Assembly (NCBI RefSeq): GCF_019131995.1
Contig: NZ_JAHONA010000021.1
Span: forward strand, 1-40,245
DNA length: 40,245 nucleotides
Direction: 5' to 3'
Origin: Collinsella aerofaciens
GTDB lineage: Bacteria > Actinomycetota > Coriobacteriia > Coriobacteriales > Coriobacteriaceae
Position 1 is the first letter of the stretch. Each line of letters starts with the position of its first letter. Shown one piece after another: positions 15,176 to 24,144 of the stretch. Position numbers and translations under genes: made by a program. The notes below the pieces were generated by a model, which saw nothing but the letters and a program-made list of their open reading frames with translations, ran no database searches and was not told where the DNA came from.

Positions 15176-15739
15176 TTAGTCGATAGTGCCGATGCGGTTG
15201 AGCGGCCAGTAGCGCACAAGCGCCACGGCGATCAAATCAGAGCGATCAACGGGACCAAAGTAGCGCGAGTCGGCAGAGTTTTCGCGGTTGTCGCCCATCA
15301 CCCACACGCACCCGTCGGGAACGGTGTAGGGATAGCTTACCTGAGCGCCAGGAGCTTGGACCGAAAGCGGCCAGCTCATGCCGGTCGTATAGCCCTCGTC
15401 GAGCGCTTGGCCGTCAACGACCACCTTGCCGTCCTGAAGGTCGACCGTCTGGCCGGCCGTGGCAATAACACGCTTGACGAGAACATCATGCTCGGAGGTG
15501 CCATCTGGGTTGTGGAACACCACAATATCGCCTTGGCTGACGGGGCGGCCGAGCTCAAGGCTCACCTTTTGCGCCAGGATCTGGTCGCCGATCTCGATCG
15601 TGGACTCCATGGAGCCGGTGGGCACCACAAAGGGTTCGACCACAAACGAGCGAATCAAGAAGGTGGCGACCAGTGCGATGGCGACGACCGCGATCCACTC
15701 AAACGCACCCTTTAGCACGGAATGCTGCGAAGGAACCAT
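15176..15739 (-). CDS. lepB: signal peptidase I
   Basis: About 187 residues. An N-terminal membrane helix (FEWIAVVAIALVATFLI) is followed by VVPTGSMESTIEIGDQIL, where the serine before Met is the nucleophile, GDIVVFHNP, then VKRVIATAGQTV with the catalytic lysine, and the box GDNRENSADSRYFGPV. It cleaves signal peptides on the outer face of the membrane. Start: ATG at 15739, with GAGGAG 5 bases upstream; the GTG at 15745 overlapping the trmD stop is possible but too close to that site. It follows trmD directly, so it is cotranscribed with the tRNA/ribosome maturation genes. Confidence 0.95.
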   Translation of the reverse strand: MVPSQHSVLKGAFEWIAVVAIALVATFLIRSFVVEPFVVPTGSMESTIEIGDQILAQKVSLELGRPVSQGDIVVFHNPDGTSEHDVLVKRVIATAGQTVDLQDGKVVVDGQALDEGYTTGMSWPLSVQAPGAQVSYPYTVPDGCVWVMGDNRENSADSRYFGPVDRSDLIAVALVRYWPLNRIGTID

Positions 15740-15741
15740 TC

Positions 15742-16500
15742 TCACTCCTCGCTCTTCGAATACGATGCGTCCAGGATCTCTTGCGCGTATGCGCGCTCCT
15801 CGGGCGTAAGCCGCGCCGTCTCGATCAGGTCGGGACGCCAGCGGCAGGTGCGCTCGATGGCATTCTTACGGCGCCAGGCGTCAACCTTGGCGTGGTCGCC
15901 GCTCACGAGCACCGGCGGCACGCCCTCGCCGTTGAACTCGGCGGGGCGGGTGTACTGCGCGTACTCGAGCAGGCCTCCGTCCTCGGCGGTCGAGAACGAC
16001 TCGTCCACATTGCTCATCTCGTCGCCCAGGGCGCCGGGAATCAGGCGTACGACAGCATCGGCAACGACCATAGCGGGAAGTTCGCCACCCGTAAGCACAT
16101 AGTCGCCGATCGACAGACGCTCGTCGGCATACGCATATGCACGTTCGTCGACGCCCTCGTAGCGACTACACACAAACAGCAGGCGCTCACTTTTGAGCAG
16201 GCGCTCGGCCACATGCTGCGTAAAAGGCTCGCCACAGGGGGTAAAGAACACCACAGTGGGCTTGGGACCCTCGGAGCTAATAGCCTCGATGGCCTCTGCG
16301 ATAGGCTCGACCTTCATGAGCATGCCCTGCCCGCCGCCGTACGGCTCGTCATCGACGGTACGATGGCGGTCGTGCGTCCAGTCACGCAGGTTATAGGCCT
16401 TAAAATCAAAAAGGCCGGCCTTGCGGGCGCGGCCCAAGATCGATGTGGACATGACGGGCTCAAACATCTCGGGAAAGACCGAAAGGGTCTCGATCAGCAT
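15742..16500 (-). CDS. trmD: tRNA (guanine-37-N1) methyltransferase
   Basis: 252 residues. It is a SpoU-TrmD (SPOUT) enzyme that methylates G37 next to the anticodon and prevents frameshifting. Visible landmarks are IETLSVFPEMFEPV at the start, DDEPYGGGQGMLMKVEPI, the knot loops FVCSRYEGVDERAYAY and SIGDYVLTGGELPAMVVADAVVRLIPG, and ARPAEFNGEGVPPVL-like text before the C-terminal domain (here TRPAEFNGEGVPPVLVSGDH). It lies 10 bases after rimM and is followed by lepB. Confidence 0.97.
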   Translation of the reverse strand: MLIETLSVFPEMFEPVMSTSILGRARKAGLFDFKAYNLRDWTHDRHRTVDDEPYGGGQGMLMKVEPIAEAIEAISSEGPKPTVVFFTPCGEPFTQHVAERLLKSERLLFVCSRYEGVDERAYAYADERLSIGDYVLTGGELPAMVVADAVVRLIPGALGDEMSNVDESFSTAEDGGLLEYAQYTRPAEFNGEGVPPVLVSGDHAKVDAWRRKNAIERTCRWRPDLIETARLTPEERAYAQEILDASYSKSEE

Positions 16501-16510
16501 GTTATCCTCC

Positions 16511-17032
16511 CTACTTGTCCATATCGATCAAACCGTCCATAACGCGGACGGAAATTGTCCCCTGATCGGGAAGATCGAGCACAACCTGCTCGATCACGGG
16601 AATCAGCACCTCGCCGTACCGATTGCCCTCGACAACCCAAACATCGTTGGCGGGCGTCGACATGATCTCGACGATCGTACCGAGCAAACCGAAGCGCTCG
16701 TCGACCACCTCGCGACCCATCAGGTCGGTATAGGCAGCGTCGAGCGAATCGAGCTCAAAAACGTCACGATTTGCCAGCACGTAGCATCCCGTGATGCCCT
16801 CGGCGGCCGTCAAGTCGTCAATGCCCTCAAACGAGACCAGATCGCCATCGCCCGTATCGGTGACGGATACGACCGTGCAAAAACGGTCGCGCTTGAGCGC
16901 CGGCGGCGTCAAGGCGACGCGCATACCCGGCGTCAATACAGAAGGAAGCCCCCGCAGCGGCTGCGCGAGGACCTCCCCCTTCCTTCCGTGCGGCTTGACC
17001 ACACGGGCGATGTTTTTGTACTGGGACCTCAA
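16511..17032 (-). CDS. rimM: 16S rRNA processing protein RimM
   Basis: 173 residues, the normal length. It has an N-terminal barrel (NIARVVKPHGRKGEVLAQPL) and a C-terminal PRC-barrel (DLMGREVVDERFGLLGTIVEIMSTPANDVWVVEG, then LIPVIEQVVLDLP). It binds ribosomal protein S19 and helps mature the 30S head. It begins with TTG at 17032, four bases after the KH-protein stop, so coupling is likely. It sits in its usual place between rpsP/khpA and trmD. Confidence 0.95.
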   Translation of the reverse strand: MRSQYKNIARVVKPHGRKGEVLAQPLRGLPSVLTPGMRVALTPPALKRDRFCTVVSVTDTGDGDLVSFEGIDDLTAAEGITGCYVLANRDVFELDSLDAAYTDLMGREVVDERFGLLGTIVEIMSTPANDVWVVEGNRYGEVLIPVIEQVVLDLPDQGTISVRVMDGLIDMDK

Positions 17033-17036
17033 GGTC

Positions 17037-17321
17037 CTAGCCCAGAACCTCTACCTCGACTGCAGTGTCGAGGCGAGCGGCCAGTGCACGGGCGAGCGTG
17101 CGAATGGCCTTGATGGTACGGCCACGACGGCCGATGACCTTAGCGACGTCATCCTCGGCAACAGAAACCTCAATCGTGGAGGCGTCGTCACCATCGATGA
17201 CCTCGAGGCTCACGGAATCCGGGTCGTCGACGATCTGAACAACGAGATATTCGACGAGATCGGCGATGCGATCTGAGAGCATTGCCTCACCCTCGAGCTG
17301 TGCAGCGTCAACCTCAGGCAC
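17037..17321 (-). CDS. khpA: KH-domain RNA-binding protein
   Basis: 94 residues, slightly longer than the usual ~75-80. It holds a single type II KH domain: LVEYLVVQIVDDPDSVSLEV, and the RNA-contacting GRRG loop in KVIGRRGRTIKAIRTLARALAA. KhpA proteins bind RNA, often as a dimer with KhpB/EloR, and influence cell division and elongation. It lies between rpsP (3 bases upstream) and rimM, the classic conserved position. Confidence 0.93.
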   Translation of the reverse strand: MPEVDAAQLEGEAMLSDRIADLVEYLVVQIVDDPDSVSLEVIDGDDASTIEVSVAEDDVAKVIGRRGRTIKAIRTLARALAARLDTAVEVEVLG

Positions 17322-17324
17322 GAT

Positions 17325-17666
17325 TTACTCCTCGGCGCCCTCAGCGGCCTCAGCGGCAGCCTTAGCGGCCTCGGCCTCTTTGGCGAGCTGCTTCTTGGAC
17401 TTCTTGACGACGGTCTCGGTCTTCTCGCCCTCGTTGGCGGCCTTGACCAGAGCAGCGACAGCGTCGGTGAGCTGAGCGCCCTTGGACTGCCAGTCAGCGA
17501 TCTTCTCGAGGTCGAGGTTGATGGTCTTGGGGGCGGTCATCGGGTTGTAGCGGCCAACCTCCTCGATGATACGACCGTCACGCGGGGCGCGGGAATCGGC
17601 GACGACGACACGGTAGTACGGACGCTTCTTAGCGCCGTGACGAGCAAGGCGAATCTTGACTGCCAA
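17325..17666 (-). CDS. rpsP: 30S ribosomal protein S16 (bS16)
   Basis: 113 residues from a TTG start at 17666, chosen because GGAGGAG lies 5 bases upstream and the protein then begins (M)[23 protein letters not shown], as bS16 does. An ATG-like extension upstream would add unrelated residues. [15 protein letters not shown] is the second family landmark. The C-terminus has an Ala/Lys/Glu-rich extension beyond the ~80-residue core, common in Actinobacteria. It is the first gene of the rpsP-khpA-rimM-trmD-lepB unit. Confidence 0.96.
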   Translation of the reverse strand: MAVKIRLARHGAKKRPYYRVVVADSRAPRDGRIIEEVGRYNPMTAPKTINLDLEKIADWQSKGAQLTDAVAALVKAANEGEKTETVVKKSKKQLAKEAEAAKAAAEAAEGAEE

Positions 17667-17685
17667 AGGAAACTCCTCCAACCAA

Positions 17686-17700
17686 GCAGCTTTAGGCTGC
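17686..17700 (-). promoter_or_regulatory. small hairpin in the rpsP leader
   Basis: GCAGC/GCTGC arms with loop TTTAG lie between the promoter and the ribosome site of rpsP. It could modulate translation, but the stem is only 5 bp and may be incidental. Confidence 0.3.
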
Positions 17701-17722
17701 AACTACAAACAAACAGTTGAAC

Positions 17723-17751
17723 ATAATACGCCATCGACGCGGGCAGGTGAA
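17723..17751 (-). promoter_or_regulatory. promoter of the rpsP operon
   Basis: On the minus strand TTCACC (17751-17746), 17 bases, then TATTAT (17728-17723). The -10 box matches the consensus at 5 of 6 bases and the -35 at 4 of 6. It predicts a leader of about 50 bases before the TTG start. Confidence 0.5.
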
Positions 17752-17855
17752 GTCCGTGAGACCAACTTCTTCGGTGTAGTCGAGGGCAAATCCATATCTT
17801 AGACAAGAATTCGGGATTTGCAAGCACATACACGCACCCCACATGAGCTGCGCGG

Positions 17856-17861
17856 TATACT
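17856..17861 (+). promoter_or_regulatory. -10 box of dinB, predicting a leaderless mRNA
   Basis: TATACT ends 6 bases before the dinB ATG at 17868, so transcription should begin on or beside the start codon. There is no Shine-Dalgarno-like sequence between them. No clear -35 box or LexA site is visible. Confidence 0.5.
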
Positions 17862-17867
17862 CATGAC

Positions 17868-19121
17868 ATGGAAAGACGCGAACATACATACGGTTATGAG
17901 GATGCCATGGGCCTCACGCCGCCTCCCTGGACGGGTCCGGCGGTGGGCCTGATGGACCTTGATGCGTTTTTTGCGAGCGTGGAAATGCTCGATCATCCCG
18001 AATGGCGCGGAAAGCCGCTCATCGTGGGCGGAGACGCCGATTCGCGTGGCGTCGTGTCCACGTGTTCGTATGAGGCGCGTCGCTTTGGCGTGCACTCTGC
18101 CATGGCCTCGGCCGAGGCGCGGCGCTTGTGCCCGCAAGCCATTTGGACGCACGGGCACTTTGATCGCTACCGCGAGGTGAGCGCGCAGGTCATGGCGATT
18201 CTCGCCGACGAGACCCCGCGCGTTGAGCGCGTATCCATCGACGAAGCCTTTATCGATATCACACCGGGTCGCTTTGCGCCCGAAGACCCGCTGCTGGTTG
18301 CGCGGCGTATAAGCGACCGCGTGGCAGTACTGGGAGTGACGTGCTCCATTGGCGTGGGCTGCAACAAGACGGTCGCAAAGATCGCAAGCGAGCGGGATAA
18401 GCCGTTTGGGCTGACCATCGTGCGCCCCGGAACCGAGCAGCGCTTTTTGGCCGCGCTGCCAGTATCTGCCATGAGCGGCATCGGACGCTCGGCCGAGGAG
18501 CGACTGCGCCGCATGCGCATCTACACCCTCGGCGAGCTATCACGTGCACCGGAATCCACCTTGGCCTCTATTTTTGGCGTCAACGGCGAACGCATGCGCC
18601 AGCGTGCGCTGGGACTCGAAATCTCCGAAGTCACGAGCCTCGATGAAGAGCGCGAGGTCAAGTCGGTCAGCAATGAACGCACCTTTGCTAAAGATTTGAC
18701 TGAGCGTGGGGATATTGAGGCGGCGATTGCGCTGTTGGGAGAGTCAGTGGGACGCCGCCTGCGCCGTCAGGGGCTGACGGGTGCCACGGTAACGCTCAAG
18801 CTTAAGTATTCGTACGGCAGCGGGCGTACGGCACAGCGCCGGCTGCCTCATCCGACCGACGATGAGAACATCTTCGTGGCGGTTGCACTCGAACTGCTCG
18901 ACAACATCTGGCAGGAAGGCATGCATGTTCGCTTAGCGGGCATCGGCATGAGCGACTTCGACCACCAAGGCGGCATCCAGACCGACCTGTTCTGCGAGAT
19001 CGATGACCGCGGAGCCCAATCCAGCGACCGCCGCGACCTCTCCGTCGCCATCGACGCCGTCCGAGACAAATTCGGCGACACCGCCCTTTCCTTCGGCCGC
19101 CAATCCCGCTTCAACGATTAG
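17868..19121 (+). CDS. dinB: DNA polymerase IV (Y family)
   Basis: 417 residues. It is an error-prone lesion-bypass polymerase. It carries metal-binding GLMDLDAFFASVE (from about residue 28) and VSIDEAFIDIT (about 122-132), the DPHWRGKPLIVGG-like HPEWRGKPLIVGG, helix-hairpin-helix text SAMSGIGRSAEERLRRMRI, and a little-finger domain. Near the C-terminus QTDLF fits the clamp-binding pattern that recruits Y-family polymerases to the sliding clamp. It is divergent from rpsP and one of the few plus-strand core genes. The start at 17868 is supported by the adjacent -10 box, which implies leaderless translation; GTG/ATG codons further inside (for example in EDAMGL) are alternatives. Confidence 0.95.
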   Translation: MERREHTYGYEDAMGLTPPPWTGPAVGLMDLDAFFASVEMLDHPEWRGKPLIVGGDADSRGVVSTCSYEARRFGVHSAMASAEARRLCPQAIWTHGHFDRYREVSAQVMAILADETPRVERVSIDEAFIDITPGRFAPEDPLLVARRISDRVAVLGVTCSIGVGCNKTVAKIASERDKPFGLTIVRPGTEQRFLAALPVSAMSGIGRSAEERLRRMRIYTLGELSRAPESTLASIFGVNGERMRQRALGLEISEVTSLDEEREVKSVSNERTFAKDLTERGDIEAAIALLGESVGRRLRRQGLTGATVTLKLKYSYGSGRTAQRRLPHPTDDENIFVAVALELLDNIWQEGMHVRLAGIGMSDFDHQGGIQTDLFCEIDDRGAQSSDRRDLSVAIDAVRDKFGDTALSFGRQSRFND

Positions 19122-19154
19122 TCCCTGAGGCAAAATGAAAGCCGGGTAGCTGCG

Positions 19155-19189
19155 AATGATTATTCTAGGACGGGGATTTTTTAATCATT
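19155..19189 (+). repeat. left REP-like element
   Basis: A 35-base sequence whose ends AATGATTA and TAATCATT are perfectly complementary, around a core containing GGACGGGGA. It matches the reverse complement of 20041-20075 at 29 of 35 positions. Confidence 0.75.
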
Positions 19190-19196
19190 TGGAGCG

Positions 19197-19937
19197 TCAT
19201 TTCGCCCTTTGAATGATATTGGTCCCAATTCCCGTCAGACGCGAAATCTGGTCAATCGTAAACCCCCGATGCCTCAACACTGCCAGAAGACGATTTCGCT
19301 CTGATTTCGGCAAAGTTTTAAGCTGATAAGGCTCATGCGGAGCCAAAAGAGCCCGGGCAACTTCCAGCGCATCCATATCGGAGATATGCTTACCTTCGGG
19401 CATAAAATAGGGATTAGGCTTGCCGTCGGTACTCGAAAGATAAAACGCTTCCGTACCCCCAAACAGATTGAGAATACCTTCACAATCACAAATTTCGGGA
19501 TGAGAGAAATACTCATGGAAGCTGCTCCAGCGATACAGAGGAGCAGAAGAAATACCTGCTTTTGCAGGATTGTCGTGTATGTATCGGACGCAACGGAGCA
19601 GCTGTTTGTCGTCAGAAATGATCACACTCTTGAATCGTTCCTGGAACACCGGTCCGCGGCGGCCGGTTTTTTGATTGAAGTGTTTCGCATATGCCGTATC
19701 AATCGCATGCATAGCAACGCTCATCTGATTATCGAGATCATCAAATAGCAGGTGAACATGATTGTCCATGAGGCACCAGGCAAGAAGACGAATATGAGCG
19801 GACGTAAATCGTCTGTTCAATAGATTGAGATAATAAAGGCGATCGTCATCGTCTTCGAAGATCAGCTGACCAGCACAGCCCTTGAGCATGACGTGATAAT
19901 GGCCGAGTTCGGACAACGCACGGGCAACACGAGTCAT
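19197..19937 (-). CDS. REP-associated tyrosine transposase (Y1_Tnp family)
   Basis: 246 residues from the ATG at 19937, chosen for GGGAGGG 5 bases upstream; further upstream the frame encodes an unrelated hydrophobic stretch. The HUH motif is NHVHLLF, preceded by LAWCLMD. The catalytic tyrosine is probably the one in VRYIHDNPAKAG. GPVFQERFKSV is the other family landmark. A C-terminal helix-turn-helix-like part (FTIDQISRLTGIGTNIIQR) may bind the REP hairpins. HUH transposases cut and join single-stranded DNA at hairpins. The gene looks intact. Confidence 0.9.
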   Translation of the reverse strand: MTRVARALSELGHYHVMLKGCAGQLIFEDDDDRLYYLNLLNRRFTSAHIRLLAWCLMDNHVHLLFDDLDNQMSVAMHAIDTAYAKHFNQKTGRRGPVFQERFKSVIISDDKQLLRCVRYIHDNPAKAGISSAPLYRWSSFHEYFSHPEICDCEGILNLFGGTEAFYLSSTDGKPNPYFMPEGKHISDMDALEVARALLAPHEPYQLKTLPKSERNRLLAVLRHRGFTIDQISRLTGIGTNIIQRAK

Positions 19938-19991
19938 CGAAACCCTCCCTTCCAAGGATGCAGTAGTCACAGCATACAAAAGGAAAGGAAG

Positions 19992-20030
19992 AAAAAGGCC
20001 GAACCGCCCAACAAAGGTGAGCGGTTCGGC
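19992..20030 (-). terminator. terminator of the obgE-rsfS unit, inside the RAYT element
   Basis: On the minus strand, GCCGAACCGC and GCGGTTCGGC form a perfect 10-bp stem with a 13-base loop, followed by CTTTTTC. It lies between the right repeat and the transposase start, downstream of rsfS, so it would end the rsfS transcript and insulate the transposase. Confidence 0.75.
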
Positions 20031-20040
20031 AAACGGTAGC

Positions 20041-20075
20041 AATGATTATTTTATCCCCGTCCCAGAAAAATCATT
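20041..20075 (-). repeat. right REP-like element
   Basis: Inverted partner of 19155-19189, with 6 mismatches in 35, four of them a TTTT/AAAA block. It has near-perfect self-complementary ends. It overlaps the first base of the rsfS stop codon complement (20075-20077). Confidence 0.75.
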
Positions 20076-20530
20076 TAGAGGAGGTTGAGGGGGAGCTGGG
20101 GGGCGTCTCCCCAGAGTTTCTCGAGGCGGTAGAAGTCGCGGGCTTCGGGAGTGAAGACGTGGACGACAACCGAACCGTAGTCCATAAGCATCCAGGTCTT
20201 CTGCTCGCGGCCCTCGATGGAGAACGGATGCTCGCCGCAAGCCTCGGCGACCTTCTCCTCGATCTCGTCGACGATAGAATCGACCTGGCGGTTGTTGGTA
20301 CCGGTGGCAAGCACAAAGTAGTCGCATACGTCGGAAAGCTCGGTCAGGTCGAGCACCTGAACGTCCTCGCCCTTCTTGTCGTAGGCGGCCTGCGCGGCGG
20401 CGCGGGCGACATCCTGGGCGGCGACACCGCTCGCGGACAGCGAGGCGGCAGTGCGGTCGGACGTAGCAACGAAGCTCTGGTGCTCCACACCTTCAAGAAT
20501 CTGCTCGCCGGTCATGGTCTCGTCGGCCAT
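20075..20530 (-). CDS. rsfS: ribosomal silencing factor RsfS
   Basis: 151 residues, of which the last ~110 are the RsfS/Iojap domain: AAQAAYDKKGEDVQVLDLTELSDVCDYFVLATGTNNRQV, then WMLMDYGSVVVHVFTPEARDFYRLEKLWGDAP. It binds uL14 and blocks 50S-30S joining in starvation. An N-terminal stretch of ~35 residues precedes the domain. It is last in the obgE-nadD-yqeK-rsfS order, the conserved arrangement, 27 bases after yqeK. The RAYT element is inserted exactly at its stop. Confidence 0.95.
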   Translation of the reverse strand: MADETMTGEQILEGVEHQSFVATSDRTAASLSASGVAAQDVARAAAQAAYDKKGEDVQVLDLTELSDVCDYFVLATGTNNRQVDSIVDEIEEKVAEACGEHPFSIEGREQKTWMLMDYGSVVVHVFTPEARDFYRLEKLWGDAPQLPLNLL

Positions 20531-20557
20531 GGAATACCTCTTTCTAGACAGCCCGAG

Positions 20558-21166
20558 CTAGCGCAGCTGGGCGTAATGGTTGTAAATCGTAATAGCCGTG
20601 GGATAAAGATAGCGCCCGGACTGGATCACATAGACCAGACCCTGCGCAAAACAGGAGAAGAACAACTCATCGAGCGTCGACTCCCCCACCATCTCGCGCA
20701 GGGCATGCGCATAGTCGCCGTGGCGGTTGGGCTCGATGGCATCGGCCACAAAGACCACCATATCGAGCGGCGTCATGTCACAGGCACCCACGGTATGACG
20801 GTCGACAGCCTGGAAAACGGCCGGCGACAGTTCGGGAAAAAGCTGCGGAAGTTCATAGGCGGCAACAGGGCCATGCAAAAGCGGCGTCGCGGCGGAAGGA
20901 GAGCCGGCAATCTTAATGCCGTAATGCAGAGCGCGCGTAACCAGCTCGTCGTCGGAGAGCACTTTGTCCCAGTCGTGGATCAGACCGGCAGCAGCGGCAT
21001 CAAAGCGGTCAACGCCGTAGACCTCGGCCAGATGAAGTGCGGTCTCGGCAACACCCAGCGAATGCACATAGCGCTTGCGCTTATCCTTCATGCGAACATC
21101 GAGCAGCTCTTGAATGCGCTTGAGCAGCGCGCGCTCATCGCCCTCAAACTGATCCTCTACCGACAA
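20558..21166 (-). CDS. yqeK: HD-domain hydrolase, YqeK family (probable Ap4A hydrolase)
   Basis: 202 residues. The HD pattern is KRYVHSLGVAETALHLAEVYGVD, then LIHDWDK, then LLHGPVAAYEL and DRHTVGACDMTPLDMVVFVADAIEPNR, which supply the metal-binding His/Asp residues. YqeK enzymes cleave diadenosine tetraphosphate symmetrically to ADP. It sits in its usual position between nadD and rsfS, with 12-28 base gaps. Confidence 0.9.
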   Translation of the reverse strand: MSVEDQFEGDERALLKRIQELLDVRMKDKRKRYVHSLGVAETALHLAEVYGVDRFDAAAAGLIHDWDKVLSDDELVTRALHYGIKIAGSPSAATPLLHGPVAAYELPQLFPELSPAVFQAVDRHTVGACDMTPLDMVVFVADAIEPNRHGDYAHALREMVGESTLDELFFSCFAQGLVYVIQSGRYLYPTAITIYNHYAQLR

Positions 21167-21178
21167 CGTAGACCCCCA

Positions 21179-21856
21179 TCACTCAAAATCTTCTTGGCCC
21201 AAATCGGCATATAGCCTGCGTTTGCGAATGTAGCCGAGCACGGACTCGCTCGTAAGATAGCGCACGCTCATACCGCGGGCAACACGCTTGCGAATGTTCG
21301 TCGAGCTGATCGCCAGCGCCGGAATCTGAATATAGCGCACGTCGAACGGCAGCCCCGACTCTTTGATTCGGGCACGCGCCGTATCGATATCAAAGCCCGG
21401 TCGCGTCGCCGCGATAAAGGTAGCAAGCTCAGCGATTCGTTCGGCATCATGCCAAGTCACAATATCGATAATCGCGTCGGCGCCCGTAATAAAGTAGAGC
21501 TTTACCTGCGACGGGTAAAAGTCGCGAAGGGCATGAAGCGTATCGGCCGTATAGGTTACACCCGGACGGTCGATCTCGAACCGGCTCGCCAAAAAGGCCG
21601 GGTTCGCGGCGGTGGCGAGGACCGTCATGGCATAACGGTCCTCGGCAGGCGTCACCGGCTTGTCAAGCTTAAAGGCAGGAGAGCCCGCCGGCATAAAGAG
21701 CACAGCGTCCAAGTCGAGCGACTCGCGCGCCTGCTCGGCGGTCACCAGGTGCCCGTAATGGATGGGATCAAAGGTGCCACCCATAATGCCGAGCCTAAAC
21801 TCCTGCCCGTCCTCTAGAGGAAGCTCGGGCAGACCGATTCCACCGCGCAGCGACAT
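21179..21856 (-). CDS. nadD: nicotinate-nucleotide adenylyltransferase
   Basis: 225 residues. It makes nicotinate adenine dinucleotide from NaMN and ATP in NAD synthesis. RLGIMGGTFDPIHYGHLVTAEQ holds the nucleotidyltransferase (H/T)xGH site. YFITGADAIIDIVTWHDAERI and ISSTNIRKRVARGMSVRYLTSESVLGYI are the family's later motifs. It is 3 bases after obgE, so translation is probably coupled. Confidence 0.95.
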   Translation of the reverse strand: MSLRGGIGLPELPLEDGQEFRLGIMGGTFDPIHYGHLVTAEQARESLDLDAVLFMPAGSPAFKLDKPVTPAEDRYAMTVLATAANPAFLASRFEIDRPGVTYTADTLHALRDFYPSQVKLYFITGADAIIDIVTWHDAERIAELATFIAATRPGFDIDTARARIKESGLPFDVRYIQIPALAISSTNIRKRVARGMSVRYLTSESVLGYIRKRRLYADLGQEDFE

Positions 21857-21859
21857 GGC

Positions 21860-23338
<1,479 letters not shown>

Positions 23339-23341
23339 CTA

Positions 23342-23386
23342 CAAAAAAGAGGGAGACCCTTGAATCCTAAAACTCAAGTGCCTCCC
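23342..23386 (-). terminator. terminator between rpmA and obgE
   Basis: On the minus strand GGGAGGCACTTGA pairs imperfectly with TCAAGGGTCTCCC, then TCTTTTTTG follows. The obgE ribosome site begins immediately after it, so it may act as an attenuator rather than a full stop. Confidence 0.7.
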
Positions 23387-23411
23387 ACATATGTGCTCTA
23401 TGAAGGGTGAA

Positions 23412-23669
23412 TTACGCGTTCGCGAGCGGGCGTACGCTGACCCTGTGCTTGATACCCTTGTGGAACTCAACGGTACCGTCGACCAGCGCGAACAGCGTGT
23501 CGTCCTTACCACGGCCAACGTTCTCACCCGGGTGGATGTGCGTGCCGTGCTGACGGACGAGAATCGTGCCCGTGGTTACCGTCTGGCCGGCATAGCGCTT
23601 CGTGCCAAGGCGCTGACCGCGGGAGTCACGGCCATTACGGGAGGAACCGAGTCCTTTTTTGTGTGCCAT
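23412..23669 (-). CDS. rpmA: 50S ribosomal protein L27 (bL27)
   Basis: 85 residues. It begins [26 protein letters not shown], as bL27 does, without the cleaved N-terminal extension seen in Firmicutes such as Staphylococcus. [34 protein letters not shown] follows. Its N-terminus reaches the peptidyl-transferase centre. It lies 33 bases after rplU. Confidence 0.97.
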   Translation of the reverse strand: MAHKKGLGSSRNGRDSRGQRLGTKRYAGQTVTTGTILVRQHGTHIHPGENVGRGKDDTLFALVDGTVEFHKGIKHRVSVRPLANA

Positions 23670-23702
23670 TGTGTATACCTACTCTTTCGTTACGAGTGTA
23701 AT

Positions 23703-24077
23703 CTACTCGGCGACGGGAGCCTCGGCAACAGCCTCAGCCTCTGCCTTGACAGCCTTCTTGGCGCGGGAGGTAGCCTGAACCTTCACGATCTTCAGCTTGG
23801 TGAGCTGCTGACGGTGACCCTTCAGACGACGATAGCGCTTACGCTTGTGGAACTTGAAGACCAGCTGCTTCTCGCCCTTGAACTGCTCAACGATCTGAGC
23901 GGTAACCTTGGCCTTGGCCAGCTTGTCGGGATCGGTGACGATCTTCTTACCATCGTTGAGGAAGATAACCGGCAGGGTGAGCTTGTCGCCCTCATTGCCC
24001 TCGATCTTCTCGACGGTGATGACATCGTCGGTGGCGACCTTGTACTGCTTGCCGCCCGTGTTAACGATTGCGTACAT
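23703..24077 (-). CDS. rplU: 50S ribosomal protein L21 (bL21)
   Basis: 124 residues from the ATG at 24077 (MYAIVNTGGKQYKV), the usual bL21 start. A start seven codons further upstream would add residues not found in the family. Landmarks are LTLPVIFLNDGKKIV and KGEKQLVFKFHKRKRYRRLKGHRQQLTKLKI. A C-terminal Ala/Glu-rich tail follows the core. It is the first gene of the rplU-rpmA pair. Confidence 0.97.
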   Translation of the reverse strand: MYAIVNTGGKQYKVATDDVITVEKIEGNEGDKLTLPVIFLNDGKKIVTDPDKLAKAKVTAQIVEQFKGEKQLVFKFHKRKRYRRLKGHRQQLTKLKIVKVQATSRAKKAVKAEAEAVAEAPVAE

Positions 24078-24144
24078 GTTTACTTGCCCTTCATGCATCA
24101 GTTAGTGCAACAGCCGAATATAGTAGCAGGCGAAAATACCCCCG

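Larger units (their letters stand above)
19155..20075 (-). mobile_element. RAYT element bounded by inverted 35-base palindromic repeats
   Basis: A REP-associated tyrosine transposase gene is framed by two related 35-base elements in inverted orientation (19155-19189 and 20041-20075), giving a unit of about 920 bases. The right end abuts the stop codon of rsfS. This is the layout of RAYT-REP systems, which move as single-stranded DNA. Confidence 0.7.
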
